From Gordonia jacobaea (GTDB lineage: Bacteria; Actinomycetota; Actinomycetes; Mycobacteriales; Mycobacteriaceae), in the NCBI RefSeq assembly GCF_001186365.1, contig NZ_LDTZ01000025.1, positions 41,521 through 105,520 of the forward strand: a stretch of 64,000 bases of DNA. Direction: 5' to 3'. Both the position numbers and the translations under genes were made by a program. The notes beneath the pieces are model-generated. The model was given only the letters and a program-made list of their open reading frames with translations. It was not told where the DNA came from and did not search any database. The number at the start of each line of letters is the position of its first letter. Within the stretch, counting starts at the first letter, position 1. Of the stretch, positions 35,695 to 46,391 are shown in pieces.

Positions 35695-36306
35695 ATGTCC
35701 AGCCCACACTTCGACGACGACGTCACCCCAGCCCAAGCGCTCATCGTCGTCGACGTCCAGAACGACTTCTGTGAGGGTGGCGCACTCGGCGTGAACGGCG
35801 GCACCTCGGTCGCGCGGTCGCTCAACTCGTTGACCGACGACTACGGCATCGTCGTGGCGACGCGTGATTACCACATCGATCCGGGCGCACACTTCTCCGA
35901 CGACCCCGACTTCGTCGACACCTGGCCGCCGCACTGCAGGGTCGGGACCGACGGCGTTGCGTTCTCGCCCGAGTTCGATACCTCCGATGTGCAGGAGGTG
36001 TTCTCCAAGGGCGCCTACAGCGCGGCGTACTCCGGATTCGAGGGCGCATCTGACGACGGCACCACACTCGCGGACTGGCTGCGCGCCCATGACGTGCGCA
36101 GCGTCGACGTGGTCGGTATCGCCACCGATCACTGCGTACGCGCCACGGCAGTCGACGCCGCGAATGAGGGTTTCGACACCCGCGTCCTGTTGAACTTCAC
36201 TGCGGCAGTCTCCGAACCGACCGCCAACGCCGCGCTGACGAGCATGCGCGACGCAGGCGTCACGCTCGTGGGCGACCTGGTCTATGGCGGACAGGCCGCT
36301 TCCTAG
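35695..36306 (+). CDS. pncA: Nicotinamidase/pyrazinamidase
   Basis: This 203-residue isochorismatase-fold enzyme deaminates nicotinamide to nicotinate and would activate pyrazinamide. The catalytic triad is Asp20 (VVDVQNDF), Lys105 (FSKGAYS) and Cys147 (GIATDHCVRAT). Metal ligands Asp58, His60 and His66, with His80, match those of M. tuberculosis PncA. GAGGAG precedes the ATG at 35695. Its TAG shares one base with the GTG of dinG, implying coupled translation. Confidence 0.96.
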   Translation: MSSPHFDDDVTPAQALIVVDVQNDFCEGGALGVNGGTSVARSLNSLTDDYGIVVATRDYHIDPGAHFSDDPDFVDTWPPHCRVGTDGVAFSPEFDTSDVQEVFSKGAYSAAYSGFEGASDDGTTLADWLRAHDVRSVDVVGIATDHCVRATAVDAANEGFDTRVLLNFTAAVSEPTANAALTSMRDAGVTLVGDLVYGGQAAS

Positions 36307-38474
36307 TGACGGACCTCTCTGTAGCGAATGCGGCTGCGCCGGACGCCTCTGGGCCAACCGGCTCACGGGCGACCGGGCTGCCGCCGGTGACCGCCCTCCT
36401 CGACACCGCCGTGACCGCACTGTCGGGCAAACGCCGAGACGGGCAGGTTCGCATGGCCTCCGCCGTCGCCAACGCAATCGACACCGGCCAGCACCTCGCA
36501 GTGCAGGCAGGTACCGGCACGGGTAAATCGTTGGCCTATCTCGTGCCTGCGATCCGGCACGCCGTCGAGTCCGGCGACACCGTGGTGGTCTCCACGGCGA
36601 CCATCGCACTGCAGCGGCAGTTGGTCGAGCGCGACCTTCCCCGCCTCTCCAAAGCCCTGAAGGGCGCGCTCGGCCGCGAGCCGACGTTCGCGATCCTCAA
36701 GGGTCGCGGAAACTACCTCTGTCTGAACAAGATTCACGCAGGGACCGTCGAAGAGCCGGATACCGAACTGTTCGACGCATTCGAACTCTCACGTACCGGC
36801 CGGGAGGTCACACGCCTGCGCGAGTGGGTGTCCGACACCGACACCGGCGACCGCGACGACCTCTCCCCCGGCGTCGCCGACCGATCCTGGCGGCAGGTCA
36901 GCGTCACCTCGCGCGAATGCCTCGGGGCGTCGAACTGCTCGTATGCCGAGGATTGCTTCGCCGAGCGGGCACGGCGCAAGTCGGGGCAGGTCGACGTCGT
37001 GGTGACCAATCACGCGCTGTTGGCGATCGACGCGATGAGTCCGGCCAACGTGCTGCCCGACCACCATGTGGTGATCGTCGACGAGGCGCACGATCTCGTC
37101 GACCGCATCACATCGGTGTCGACATCCGACGTCTCTGCCGCGTCGATCGCGGTGGCCGCCCGACGGTGCGGCAAGCTCATCGACGAGGAGACCGTCGACG
37201 CACTCATCGGAGCGGGCGAGCAACTCGGCGACATGCTCGACGACGCCCCTAAGCGCGAATGGACCGCCATGCCCGCGGATGCCGCGCTGGTGCTGGCGAC
37301 GCTGCGAGATCGGTTGTGGCAAGCGCGATCGGCGATCGGTCCCGCGCGCGGGCCGGGAGGTGCCGACGACGGCAAGGGCGCAGCACGGTCGGCGGCGCTG
37401 ACCTCGTTGGAAGAACTCCACGACACCGCGGTCCGCGTGCTCGGCGCCTTCGACGAACCCGACCCGGCGAAACGACGCGACGTCGTCTGGGTGGCTGACG
37501 AACGCGCAGGCAGATCCGAATCATCGACGCGCACCGTGCTGCACATCGCACCGCTGTCGGTCGGCGGACTGTTGCGCGCGACGCTGTTCAGCGAGTCGAC
37601 CGTCATCCTCACCTCCGCGACACTGACCATCGGGGGTTCCTTCGACGCTCTGGCCGCCACGTGGGGGCTGCCAGCCGCGGGTCGCGGCACCGACACCCCC
37701 GTCGCCGACGACATCGCGCTCGGCGTCGCACGCAACGACGCACCCGCGCGCGACGTCACCGCAACGGGCAGCGCTGCACCCTCCGACGGTTCACCGATGC
37801 GGTGGACGGGACTCGACGCCGGCTCGCCCTTCGACTATCCACGCTCGGCAATCCTCTACGTCGCACGTCATCTCCCCCGACCGGGCCGAGACTCGATCGC
37901 GCCAGCGACACTCGACGAGCTCGCCGCGCTCACCGAGGCCGCGGGTGGCCGCACGCTCGGGCTGTTCTCGTCGATGCGCGCCGCCCGCGAGGCCAGCGAG
38001 GCGCTTCGCGCACGCAGCGACCTACCCATCCTGTGCCAGGGCGACGACACCACCGCCGCGCTCGTCGCACGCTTCGCCGAAGACCCCAGGACCTGCTTGT
38101 TCGGCACGTTGTCGCTCTGGCAGGGTGTCGACGTCCCCGGACCGTCGCTGTCGCTGGTGATCATCGACCGCATCCCCTTCCCGCGCCCCGACGATCCCCT
38201 GCTCGGCGCCCGCCAGCGCGCCGTCACCTCGCGGGGAGGAAACGGATTCCTGTCGGTAGCGGCCAATCACGCCGCATTGCTGCTGGCGCAGGGGGCCGGA
38301 CGGCTCCTGCGTTCGGTCGACGACCGCGGCGTCGTCGCCGTCCTCGATTCGCGACTGGCGACGGCCGGATACGGCGGCTACCTCCTCGCATCCATGCCAC
38401 CGTTCTGGCGCACCACCGACCCCGACGTGGTCCGCGCGGCACTCGGCAGACTCGCCGCCGTACCGCTACGGTGA
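36306..38474 (+). CDS. dinG: DinG/XPD-type ATP-dependent helicase with iron-sulfur cluster
   Basis: This is a 722-residue superfamily 2 5'-3' helicase that clears R-loops and repair intermediates. Walker A AGTGTGKS is at 68-75 and DEAH at 259-262. Cysteines 139, 205, 211 and 217 fit the 4Fe-4S cluster that is essential in this family. Late motifs include LFGTLSLWQGVDVPG and QGAGRLLRSVDDRG. It corresponds to Rv1329c. Translation is coupled to pncA by a one-base overlap. I see no LexA-type box upstream of pncA, so SOS control through that promoter is not evident. Confidence 0.95.
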   Translation: MTDLSVANAAAPDASGPTGSRATGLPPVTALLDTAVTALSGKRRDGQVRMASAVANAIDTGQHLAVQAGTGTGKSLAYLVPAIRHAVESGDTVVVSTATIALQRQLVERDLPRLSKALKGALGREPTFAILKGRGNYLCLNKIHAGTVEEPDTELFDAFELSRTGREVTRLREWVSDTDTGDRDDLSPGVADRSWRQVSVTSRECLGASNCSYAEDCFAERARRKSGQVDVVVTNHALLAIDAMSPANVLPDHHVVIVDEAHDLVDRITSVSTSDVSAASIAVAARRCGKLIDEETVDALIGAGEQLGDMLDDAPKREWTAMPADAALVLATLRDRLWQARSAIGPARGPGGADDGKGAARSAALTSLEELHDTAVRVLGAFDEPDPAKRRDVVWVADERAGRSESSTRTVLHIAPLSVGGLLRATLFSESTVILTSATLTIGGSFDALAATWGLPAAGRGTDTPVADDIALGVARNDAPARDVTATGSAAPSDGSPMRWTGLDAGSPFDYPRSAILYVARHLPRPGRDSIAPATLDELAALTEAAGGRTLGLFSSMRAAREASEALRARSDLPILCQGDDTTAALVARFAEDPRTCLFGTLSLWQGVDVPGPSLSLVIIDRIPFPRPDDPLLGARQRAVTSRGGNGFLSVAANHAALLLAQGAGRLLRSVDDRGVVAVLDSRLATAGYGGYLLASMPPFWRTTDPDVVRAALGRLAAVPLR

Positions 38475-38590
38475 GTCTGACGCCTGGATCTGACATCACG
38501 ACCCGGCGACGTCACTAGAGTGAACGCAACACCTTGGGATCGATGAGGACTCCCGGCCCTGCGCGTGGCCGCTGACGAGAGGGGGCCGAA

Positions 38591-40591
38591 GTGATCGGCC
38601 GGATGGGCATCGACGACATCCAACCATTGGTCTCCGCAGGGCAATACCCTGCCAAATGTGTTGTCGGAGAATTGATCCCGATCAGCGCGACGGCGTGGCG
38701 GGAGGGGCACGACGCCCTCGGGGTCACCCTGCACGTCGAAACGCCCTATCGCACCTCGTTCGACGTCCGCATGTCGCCCGCGAGCGAACCGGATGTCTTC
38801 AACGCAGCCATCGTTCCCGACGCCGTCGGCTACTGGACCTTCCGGATCGAGGCGTGGAGCGATCCCTATGCGACGTGGCGGTCTGCGGTCACCAAGAAGA
38901 TCGACGCCGGCCAGGGCGCGGAAGACCTCGCCAACGACCTCGAGATCGGCGCACGGGTTCTCAGCGAAGCGGCGCAACAGGTCGACGGCACCGACCGTCA
39001 ACTGTTGCTCGACGCCGTCGACTCACTTCGCTCGAGGCGCAGACGCGTCGAGAACCGGGTGGGCATCGCGTTGTCCGACGAAGTCGTCGACCTTCTCGAC
39101 GAGCATCCCGTGCGCGAGCTCGTGACCAAGAGTCGCAATCTGCGGATCTGGACCGACCGACGTCGCGCACTCTACGGATCGTGGTACGAGATGTTCCCGC
39201 GATCGACGGGAGGCTGGGACAACGACGGCCGTCCCGTGCACGGCACGTTCCTGACTGCGGCCCAAGACCTCTCGCGCATCGCCGACATGGGATTCGACGT
39301 GGTCTACCTGCCACCGATACACCCGATCGGTGAGGTCAATCGCAAGGGCCCCAACAACACATTGGTCGCGGCACCAGACGACGTCGGGTCGCCGTGGGCG
39401 ATCGGGTCGGCGCAGGGCGGTCACGACGCGATTCACCCGAAGCTCGGATCGCAGGAGGATTTCGAGTATTTCCTTTCTCGCGCAAGCGAACTCGGCATGG
39501 AGGTCGCTCTCGATCTGGCTCTGCAGACCGCCCCCGACCACCCGTGGGCCACCGAGCATCCCGACTGGTTCACCACCCTGCCCGACGGCACGATCGCCTA
39601 TGCCGAGAATCCACCGAAGAAGTATCAGGACATCTATCCGCTGAACTTCGACAACGATCGCAATGGCATCTACCGCGCGGTACTCGAGGTGGTACTTGCG
39701 TGGAACAAGTTGGGCGTCAAGATCTTTCGGGTCGACAATCCGCACACCAAGCCACCGAACTTCTGGGAATGGCTGATCACCGAGGTCAAGAAGCGCGACA
39801 GCGACGTGCTGTTCCTCGCCGAGGCGTTCACCAGACCCGCCCGACTCTATGGCCTTGCGCGCCTTGGTTTCACCCAGTCCTACACCTACTTCACCTGGAA
39901 GACCGCGAAGTGGGAGATCGAGGAATTCGGTCGCGAGATCGCCGCGCACGCCGACGAGTCACGGCCCAACCTCTTCGTCAATACCCCCGACATCTTGCAC
40001 GAGAGCCTGCAACACGGCGGACCCGGCATGTTCGCGCTTCGCGCCGCATTGGCCGCCACGCTGTCACCGACCTGGGGTGTCTACAGCGGCTATGAGCTGT
40101 ACGAGCACCTGCCCGTGCGCGAGGGCAGCGAGGAGTATCTCAACTCCGAGAAGTACGAACTCCGTCCGCGTGACTACAAGGGGGCCGCGAGCCGCGGCGA
40201 GTCGCTCGAACCGTGGATCACGTCGCTCAACGCGATCCGTCGACGGCATCCGGCCCTGCAGCAGTTGCGCGACATCACATTTCACCACCTCGACAACCCC
40301 GCGCTGATCGCCTATTCCAAGCTCGACCCGGTGTCGGGCGACCGGGTCGTCGTGGTGATCAACATCAATCCGTTTGGCGCGGAGGAGTCGACGCTGTGGC
40401 TCGATATGCCCGCGCTCGGATTCGACTGGCAGGAACGCTTCGTCGGCAAAGACGAGGTCTCCGGTGAGGAATTCGGTTGGGGCCAGGCGAATTACGTACG
40501 ACTCGAACCGTGGCGCGCCGTCGCACACATCGTCGCCCTTCCACCCCTGAGTCCCGACGCCGCCCGCCGACTCTCCTACCGAATCCAGTGA
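38591..40591 (+). CDS. glgE: Alpha-1,4-glucan:maltose-1-phosphate maltosyltransferase
   Basis: This 666-residue GH13 enzyme extends alpha-glucan using maltose-1-phosphate. The N-terminal beta-sandwich and helical insert precede the catalytic barrel. Barrel motifs are [12 protein letters not shown], the nucleophile region [16 protein letters not shown], the general-acid block [10 protein letters not shown] and [10 protein letters not shown]. The GTG start at 38591 follows AGAGGGGG. The next gene, glgB, starts 8 bases after its stop, as in mycobacteria. Unlike M. tuberculosis, no glgP lies between dinG and glgE here. Confidence 0.96.
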   Translation: MIGRMGIDDIQPLVSAGQYPAKCVVGELIPISATAWREGHDALGVTLHVETPYRTSFDVRMSPASEPDVFNAAIVPDAVGYWTFRIEAWSDPYATWRSAVTKKIDAGQGAEDLANDLEIGARVLSEAAQQVDGTDRQLLLDAVDSLRSRRRRVENRVGIALSDEVVDLLDEHPVRELVTKSRNLRIWTDRRRALYGSWYEMFPRSTGGWDNDGRPVHGTFLTAAQDLSRIADMGFDVVYLPPIHPIGEVNRKGPNNTLVAAPDDVGSPWAIGSAQGGHDAIHPKLGSQEDFEYFLSRASELGMEVALDLALQTAPDHPWATEHPDWFTTLPDGTIAYAENPPKKYQDIYPLNFDNDRNGIYRAVLEVVLAWNKLGVKIFRVDNPHTKPPNFWEWLITEVKKRDSDVLFLAEAFTRPARLYGLARLGFTQSYTYFTWKTAKWEIEEFGREIAAHADESRPNLFVNTPDILHESLQHGGPGMFALRAALAATLSPTWGVYSGYELYEHLPVREGSEEYLNSEKYELRPRDYKGAASRGESLEPWITSLNAIRRRHPALQQLRDITFHHLDNPALIAYSKLDPVSGDRVVVVININPFGAEESTLWLDMPALGFDWQERFVGKDEVSGEEFGWGQANYVRLEPWRAVAHIVALPPLSPDAARRLSYRIQ

Positions 40592-40598
40592 GCACACC

Positions 40599-42803
40599 GT
40601 GACCAGCACGCAGCCCGACCCCTTCGCTTCCGACCACGACCTTCGACGTCTGATGTCGACGACGCATCCCGACCCGCACTCGTTCCTCGGCGCCCACGAC
40701 GCCCCGGGCGACTACACGATCCTGCGGACGCTGCGCCCGAACGCCATCTCGGTGTCGGCGGTGATCGGCGGCGTCGACTATCCGATGCACCATCAGACCG
40801 ACGACCTGTTCGTCGTCACCGTGCCGATCACCGATCTCATCGACTACCGCTATCGCGTCGTCTACCCCGACGGGCACGGCGGCACAACAGAATTCGTCGT
40901 CGCAGACGGTTATCGGTTCCTGCCGAGCATCGGTGAGCTCGATCTGCATCTGTTCTCCGAGGGCAGGCACGAGGAACTCTGGAAGGTTCTCGGCGCGCAC
41001 ACCGTCACCTACACCACACCGGACGGCGACGTGCCCGGCACGACATTCTCGGTGTGGGCACCCAACGCACACGGCGTCGTCGTGATCGGTGATTTCGACG
41101 GCTGGAGCGGACGGTCGACGCCTATGCGGTCGATGGGACCGTCGGGTGTCTGGGAGTTGTTCATCCCCGACGTCGGCGAGGGCACGCTGTACAAGTTCCG
41201 TGTCCACGGCGCTGACGGCACCATCCACGACAAGGCCGACCCGATGGCCAGGCGCACGGAGGTTCCGCCGGCCACCGCCTCGGTGGTCACCCACTCGGAC
41301 TTCGTCTGGTCCGACGACGACTGGATCGACCGTCGGGTCGCGAGCGAGCCGACACGCGAACCGATGAGCGTGTACGAGGTGCACCTGGGTTCGTGGCGCA
41401 AGGGCCTCGACTATCGCGAACTCGCAGAACAACTCGGCGCCTACGTGATCGAGAAGGGATTCACCCACGTCGAGTTCCTGCCCGTCGCGGAGCACCCGTT
41501 CGGTGGCTCGTGGGGATATCAGGTCACGTCGTACTACGCACCGACGGCCCGCTTCGGCAAGCCCGACGACTTCCGGTACCTCGTCGACCATCTGCATTCG
41601 CTGGGAATCTCGGTGCTCATCGACTGGGTCCCCGCACACTTTCCCAAGGACGAATGGGCGCTCGCACGCTTCGACGGAACACCCCTCTACGAGAACGCCG
41701 ATCCGATGCGCGGCGAGCAACTCGACTGGGGCACATACGTTTTCGACTTCGGTCGACGGGAGGTGCGCAACTTCCTGGTCGCCAACGCGCTCTATTGGAT
41801 CGACGAATTCCACGTCGACGGGCTGCGCGTCGACGCCGTGGCATCGATGCTCTATCTCGATTACTCGCGGCCGGCGGGGGGCTGGCGCCCGAACATCTAC
41901 GGCGGCAGAGAGAATCTCGAAGCAGTGCAGTTCCTGCAGGAGACCAACGCGACCGTCCACAAGCTCTTCCCCGGCGCGGTGACCGTCGCCGAGGAGTCGA
42001 CGGCCTGGCCCGGCGTGACGCGCATGACCGACCTCGGCGGACTGGGATTCAGCCTCAAATGGAATATGGGCTGGATGCACGACACGCTGGGGTACCTGGG
42101 TCGCGACCAGATCCACCGCAGCTTCCATCACCACGAGATCACGTTCTCGCTGATGTACGCGTGGAGCGAGAACTTCGTGCTCCCGCTCTCGCACGACGAG
42201 GTGGTGCACGGCAAGGGCACGCTGTGGAGCCGGATGCCCGGCGACTCGTGGACGAAAGCCGCCGGCGTGCGGGTGTTTCTCGCATACCAGTGGTCGCACC
42301 CGGGCAAGCAATTGCTGTTCATGGGCCAGGAGTTCGGACAGACCGCCGAGTGGGCCGACAACCGCAGCCTGGATTGGTACCAGCTTCAGGGTTGGGAAGG
42401 TGAACTGCACCAAGGGATCTCGGCGCTCACCACCGATCTCAATCGGGTGTACCGCGAGCGCCCCGCTCTGTTCACACAAGACACCGATCCGCAGGGCTAC
42501 GAATGGATCGACGCGAACGACACCGCGAACAACGTGATCAGCTTTTTGCGATGGGGTTCCGACGGCTCGGTGGTGGCGTGTCTGTTCAATTTCTCCGGGG
42601 CCGACCGCAGCGACTACCGCGTGGGACTTCCCCACGCCGGAACCTGGACCGAGATCCTCAACACCGACGCCGCCGCCTACAGCGGGGCGGGCAAGGGCAA
42701 TCTCGGCTCGGTGCAGGCCGACGGCGAGGGCTGGCACGGCAGGCCGGTCTCGGCGTCGGTCACGATTCCTGCCAACTCGGCGATCTGGCTCGCACCGGCC
42801 TAG
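40599..42803 (+). CDS. glgB: 1,4-alpha-glucan branching enzyme
   Basis: This 734-residue GH13 enzyme introduces alpha-1,6 branches. An N-terminal pair of beta-sandwich modules (the second with [20 protein letters not shown]) leads to the barrel. The nucleophile lies in [15 protein letters not shown] (around residue 411) and the acid in [10 protein letters not shown] (around 463). The third carboxylate region is [11 protein letters not shown]. With GlgE it builds the branched glucan that also feeds the capsule and methylglucose polysaccharide in this order. Its stop overlaps that of the convergent reductase gene. Confidence 0.97.
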   Translation: MTSTQPDPFASDHDLRRLMSTTHPDPHSFLGAHDAPGDYTILRTLRPNAISVSAVIGGVDYPMHHQTDDLFVVTVPITDLIDYRYRVVYPDGHGGTTEFVVADGYRFLPSIGELDLHLFSEGRHEELWKVLGAHTVTYTTPDGDVPGTTFSVWAPNAHGVVVIGDFDGWSGRSTPMRSMGPSGVWELFIPDVGEGTLYKFRVHGADGTIHDKADPMARRTEVPPATASVVTHSDFVWSDDDWIDRRVASEPTREPMSVYEVHLGSWRKGLDYRELAEQLGAYVIEKGFTHVEFLPVAEHPFGGSWGYQVTSYYAPTARFGKPDDFRYLVDHLHSLGISVLIDWVPAHFPKDEWALARFDGTPLYENADPMRGEQLDWGTYVFDFGRREVRNFLVANALYWIDEFHVDGLRVDAVASMLYLDYSRPAGGWRPNIYGGRENLEAVQFLQETNATVHKLFPGAVTVAEESTAWPGVTRMTDLGGLGFSLKWNMGWMHDTLGYLGRDQIHRSFHHHEITFSLMYAWSENFVLPLSHDEVVHGKGTLWSRMPGDSWTKAAGVRVFLAYQWSHPGKQLLFMGQEFGQTAEWADNRSLDWYQLQGWEGELHQGISALTTDLNRVYRERPALFTQDTDPQGYEWIDANDTANNVISFLRWGSDGSVVACLFNFSGADRSDYRVGLPHAGTWTEILNTDAAAYSGAGKGNLGSVQADGEGWHGRPVSASVTIPANSAIWLAPA

Positions 42804-43672
42804 GGCGCGGCCCGCGCGATCGTCGGAACCAGACGTGACGGCCCGTCGTCGTGATAGCCGTGGTCGGTAGCGCGGCGGAGTAGCGCCTCGACAGAGCCAG
42901 GGAAGCCCGCGTCGATACGGCGATCCGTGCTGGCGTGGAGGATATGGGTCAGCGTGCTGCGGGCAGACGCCATGGTGGATACATCACCGGGATAGCTGCC
43001 GAGCTCGGCATCCTGCGAGATCCCGGCTCCGACCTCCGCGGCCAGGTGCACTATCGCGGTCAGCCGCTCGGTGAGGTCGTTTGCGTTGAGCCCTTCGGCT
43101 CGTCCGAGGGCGACGGCGTGGCTCCACGCTGCCACTGTGCCCCAAAACGCGTCGAGCAGGGCGAGGTCGAGCGCGGCGACAGCGCCGGGGTCGTCGCCGT
43201 GGCGCGCGACCTCGGGCGCGATCACCTCGAGCACCGGGAGGGCCTGCTCGTAGATGCTCTCGACGCCACCCAGGACCGCCGTCGAGCCGGGCTGCCCCAC
43301 CAAGACGGAGGGGGTGAGCATCGTTCCACTCAGGTAGCGGACACCCTGCTTGGTCATCCAGCCTGCTAGCTCACGTGCCGAACCCGGGGTGTCAGACGTG
43401 AGGTTCACGACGAGCACGTCCACGCCGGACAGTTCGGCTTGTTCGAGTATGTCGCGCGCAGCGTCGTTGCCCCGCACCGAGATGAGCGCAATGTCGCTGC
43501 GACGCACGGCCTCTCGTGGAGTGGTGGCGACATGCGCACCGAGTTCGGCAAGCGGTGCGGTCTTTTCGAGGGTTCGGTTCCAGACGGTCACCTCGTGGCC
43601 TGCTGAGAGTAGAGCGCGGGTGATGGCCTGCCCGATCGGGCCTGCCCCGATCACGGTCACGGTGGAAGTCAT
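42800..43672 (-). CDS. NAD(P)-dependent reductase of the imine reductase / beta-hydroxyacid dehydrogenase group
   Basis: This is a 290-residue two-domain protein. The N-terminal Rossmann domain has [25 protein letters not shown], and a C-terminal helical dimerisation domain contains [20 protein letters not shown]. The pattern fits imine reductases and distant 6-phosphogluconate dehydrogenase relatives. The substrate is unknown. It diverges from an HxlR regulator with 83 bases between the starts, a common arrangement in which the HxlR protein controls the reductase. Electrophile detoxification is a reasonable inference. Confidence 0.85.
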   Translation of the reverse strand: MTSTVTVIGAGPIGQAITRALLSAGHEVTVWNRTLEKTAPLAELGAHVATTPREAVRRSDIALISVRGNDAARDILEQAELSGVDVLVVNLTSDTPGSARELAGWMTKQGVRYLSGTMLTPSVLVGQPGSTAVLGGVESIYEQALPVLEVIAPEVARHGDDPGAVAALDLALLDAFWGTVAAWSHAVALGRAEGLNANDLTERLTAIVHLAAEVGAGISQDAELGSYPGDVSTMASARSTLTHILHASTDRRIDAGFPGSVEALLRRATDHGYHDDGPSRLVPTIARAAP

Positions 43673-43697
43673 GCCTCAAACACTCCTGTGCCGCTGC

Positions 43698-43718
43698 ACT
43701 TCTCACAAGTACGCACTT
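43698..43718. promoter_or_regulatory. Overlapping inverted repeats in the reductase/HxlR divergent region
   Basis: The pattern ACTT-N5-AAGT-N4-ACTT makes two overlapping inverted repeats 38 bases before the HxlR start and 26 before the reductase start. This is a good position for an HxlR operator acting on both genes. TAGTAT at 43744-43749, 6 bases before the HxlR ATG, looks like a -10 box for a leaderless transcript. Confidence 0.45.
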
Positions 43719-43755
43719 TCGCGTTAGGTAGCCACCGAATGGTTAGTATTGACTG

Positions 43756-44118
43756 ATGGCTGATGCTTCGAGCAAGGGTCCGTTCTCCTGCGGACTCGAC
43801 GCGGCGGTTGCGGTGGTCGGCGGAAAGTGGAAGCCGTTGATCCTGTGGGCGCTGCACGAGCGCCCCTGCCGCTTCGGCGAACTGAGGCGCAACGTTTCGG
43901 GTGTCAGCGAGAAGATGCTCACCCAGCAATTGCGCGAACTGGAAAGCGACGGCATCGTCCACCGCGAGGTCTACCGGGAAGTGCCACCACGAGTGGAGTA
44001 CTCGCTCACCCCGCTGGGACAGTCACTCAACGACGCACTGCTTCCCCTCGGAGACTGGGGTGAAGCCAACCTCGTGACCATCGTCGCCACGCGCCAAACT
44101 CCGCGAACTCCCTCGTAG
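43756..44118 (+). CDS. HxlR-family transcriptional regulator
   Basis: This 120-residue winged-helix regulator has the HxlR pattern: CGLDAAVAVVGGKWKPLILWAL, then RFGELRRNVSGVSEKMLTQQLRELE and the wing VPPRVEYSLTPLGQSL. Cys near residue 11 is at the position used for redox or electrophile sensing in several HxlR proteins. It diverges from the reductase gene and probably controls it. A -10-like box 6 bases before the ATG suggests a leaderless mRNA. Confidence 0.9.
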   Translation: MADASSKGPFSCGLDAAVAVVGGKWKPLILWALHERPCRFGELRRNVSGVSEKMLTQQLRELESDGIVHREVYREVPPRVEYSLTPLGQSLNDALLPLGDWGEANLVTIVATRQTPRTPS

Positions 44119-44138
44119 GCTCCTCGCCGATAGCCGGC

Positions 44139-45134
44139 TCAGAACAGCGCGGCAGCCAGCTTCCGACGAGCGGCCACCACGAAGGGCTCGGCAGGATCGA
44201 ACAGCTCGAACAACTCGAGCAGTCGGGTTCGTGCACGCGTGCGGTCGTCGCCTGAGGTCGCCTTCACGACGTCGATGATGCGCGCGAACGCTCCCTCCGG
44301 ATCCTGACCTAGCAGCAGTACGTCTGCGGCCGCGAGCTGGGCGTCGACGTCTGTCGCAGCGGCGTTCTCGACGATCGCCGGGTCATGAGCCTGGGCACGG
44401 AGCATGAAGTCGAGGTTGCGCACCAACGATGCGGCCTCGACGTTGTCGGGCTCGGCCTCGGCGATGGCGCGGTAGTCGGCGAGCGCGCCGTCGAAATCGC
44501 CCGCGTTCATCTTGTCCTCGGCGGCGATCATGCGCGGATCGTCGGCGATCTCCTGCTCTGCTTGCGGAACAGGAGCCCCGGCGAGCGCACCGCCGACCTG
44601 GGCGAGGATCTGATCGATCCAGTCGACGATCTCGGCCTCGGGACGGGCACCGTTGAACGCGGCGACCGGCTGACCGGCGGCGAGTGCGACAACCGTCGGG
44701 ATCGACTGCACACCGAAGGCCTGCGCGATCTGCGGGTTCGCGTCGACGTCGATCTTCGCGAGGACCCACGAGCCGCCTGACGCGTTGGCCAGCTTCTCCA
44801 ACACCGGCGACAACTGCTTACACGGACCGCACCACTCCGCCCAGAGGTCGACCAGGACAAGCTGTCTCGTCGACCGCGCGAGGACCTCGGTCTCGAAAGT
44901 CGCGTCCGTCACGTCGATCACGTTGCCGCCGGTCGGCGCCGATCCTGCGCTCGGCTGCTGCGCCGCCGCTGCGGGCTGACGTGCCTGTGCTCGTTGCGCC
45001 TCGGCCTTCTCCTTCAGTGCGGAGAGGTCGACTGCACCTGACATGGCAACTGTCGCGGCGGCTTGCTGACGTGCTGCGGCGCCGGCCTGAGTGCGTGCAG
45101 CATTTCCCTGAGGCCTGGGGGTCGGTCGTGTCAC
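44139..45134 (-). CDS. Thioredoxin-TPR protein (CnoX/Rv1324-like)
   Basis: This 331-residue protein joins a thioredoxin domain (about residues 70-180) to tetratricopeptide-like helices. The active site WCGPC is intact, while the M. tuberculosis homologue Rv1324 has lost it. The tail RTRARTRLLELFELFDPAEPF is shared with Rv1324. Such proteins act as redox-controlled holdases. The GTG start overlaps the MFS stop codon by 4 bases. An internal ATG before SGAVDLSALKEK is a shorter alternative that would match mycobacterial proteins better. Confidence 0.9.
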   Translation of the reverse strand: MTRPTPRPQGNAARTQAGAAARQQAAATVAMSGAVDLSALKEKAEAQRAQARQPAAAAQQPSAGSAPTGGNVIDVTDATFETEVLARSTRQLVLVDLWAEWCGPCKQLSPVLEKLANASGGSWVLAKIDVDANPQIAQAFGVQSIPTVVALAAGQPVAAFNGARPEAEIVDWIDQILAQVGGALAGAPVPQAEQEIADDPRMIAAEDKMNAGDFDGALADYRAIAEAEPDNVEAASLVRNLDFMLRAQAHDPAIVENAAATDVDAQLAAADVLLLGQDPEGAFARIIDVVKATSGDDRTRARTRLLELFELFDPAEPFVVAARRKLAAALF

Positions 45135-46360
45135 CCCTCTAGTGTGTCATGTGCATCGCGGCCGCTCACCGGTCGTGCAGCGGGACGCACGACCGGTGCG
45201 GCCACCAACGCGAACACCAGCGCGCCGATGACCGGTGTCAGACCGACCGACACCCCCGAGCGGCCGGCGATGAATCCGACGATCGCGGGTCCCGACAGCA
45301 TCCCGATGTAACCGCAGCCGACGACGGTAGAGATGGCACGTCCGCTCGACGACGCCGTCAGATTGCCTGCAGCCGTGAAGATCTGCGGTATCAGCCCTGC
45401 GAGACCGACACCGAAAATAGTCCAGCCGACGATCGCGATGATCGGTTCGGGAGCGAAAATCGCCAGGGTGATTCCACAGATTCCGAGCGCCGATCCCGCC
45501 CGCACCACCCAGACGGGGCCGAGTCGCGCGGCGATCGGATCGATACCGAAGCGGGCGATCGTCATTGCCGCACTGAACGCCCCGAACGCCACAGCGCCGA
45601 CCGCGTCACGCGTACCGAAATCTTCGACGATCTGCAGCGCACTCCAGTCGTATGCGGTCCCTTCCGCCAGCATGAGTGCAAACGCCACGGCAGCGAGGAC
45701 CGCCAGTCGACGCAGGTCCAGTCCGTGCCACCAGCGCGCCTTCGCCGTCGACTCATCGTCGACCGTCGGCCCGGCCGCGTCCGACGGCGTCGTCACGTCG
45801 ACCAATCCCCCGCCGTCCGGCGCGACCAGCGAACGTGCGCATACCGCGACCAGTATCAGCCCGAGCAGTGACGACACCCCGACGGTCGCGGCCACACCGA
45901 CCTGCGCCCACAACGTCGCGGCGACGACGAGCGACCCCGCGAGACCGCCAAGCGAGAAGAAGCCGTGAAACGACGACATAATCGGTCGGCGATACGCCCG
46001 CTCGACCGCGACTGCCTGGGCGTTCATGGATACGTCGAGGCTGCCGTTGACGAACCCGAAGAGCGCGAGCGCGACGGCGAGCGCAACGGTGTTCGACGCC
46101 ACCGCCGGCCCGATCATGACCGGACACAGCAGCGTCGCCGCGACCAACGTGGTGGTACGCGAACCGAATCGGTCGAGTGCGTGCCCGCTGACCTGCATGC
46201 CGACGAACGCCGAGCCGCCGAGCAACAGCAGAAGCCCGCCGAGTTGCTCGTGCGAGGTCTCCGTGCGAGCGGTGATGACGGGGATATGGGCAACCCACAG
46301 CGCAGCGAGGAAGCCGTTCAGGAAGAAGATCGCCAAGACCGCACCGCGCGCACGTGCCAA
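45131..46360 (-). CDS. Major facilitator superfamily transporter
   Basis: This 409-residue carrier has about 12 membrane segments in two halves joined by a charged cytoplasmic loop (GGGLVDVTTPSDAAGPTVDDES). The opening ARGAVLAIFFLNGFLAALWVAHIPVI resembles the small bacterial MFS group related to YbjJ. The start appears to be TTG at 46360. No better in-frame start lies between it and the first membrane segment. It sits 31 bases downstream of the thiamine-binding-like gene and overlaps the thioredoxin gene. Its substrate is unknown, though linkage hints at a thiamine-related compound. Confidence 0.85.
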   Translation of the reverse strand: MARARGAVLAIFFLNGFLAALWVAHIPVITARTETSHEQLGGLLLLLGGSAFVGMQVSGHALDRFGSRTTTLVAATLLCPVMIGPAVASNTVALAVALALFGFVNGSLDVSMNAQAVAVERAYRRPIMSSFHGFFSLGGLAGSLVVAATLWAQVGVAATVGVSSLLGLILVAVCARSLVAPDGGGLVDVTTPSDAAGPTVDDESTAKARWWHGLDLRRLAVLAAVAFALMLAEGTAYDWSALQIVEDFGTRDAVGAVAFGAFSAAMTIARFGIDPIAARLGPVWVVRAGSALGICGITLAIFAPEPIIAIVGWTIFGVGLAGLIPQIFTAAGNLTASSSGRAISTVVGCGYIGMLSGPAIVGFIAGRSGVSVGLTPVIGALVFALVAAPVVRPAARPVSGRDAHDTLEG

Positions 46361-46391
46361 CGTGGATCGTCGAGCAGGCGCGCGGGCCGAG

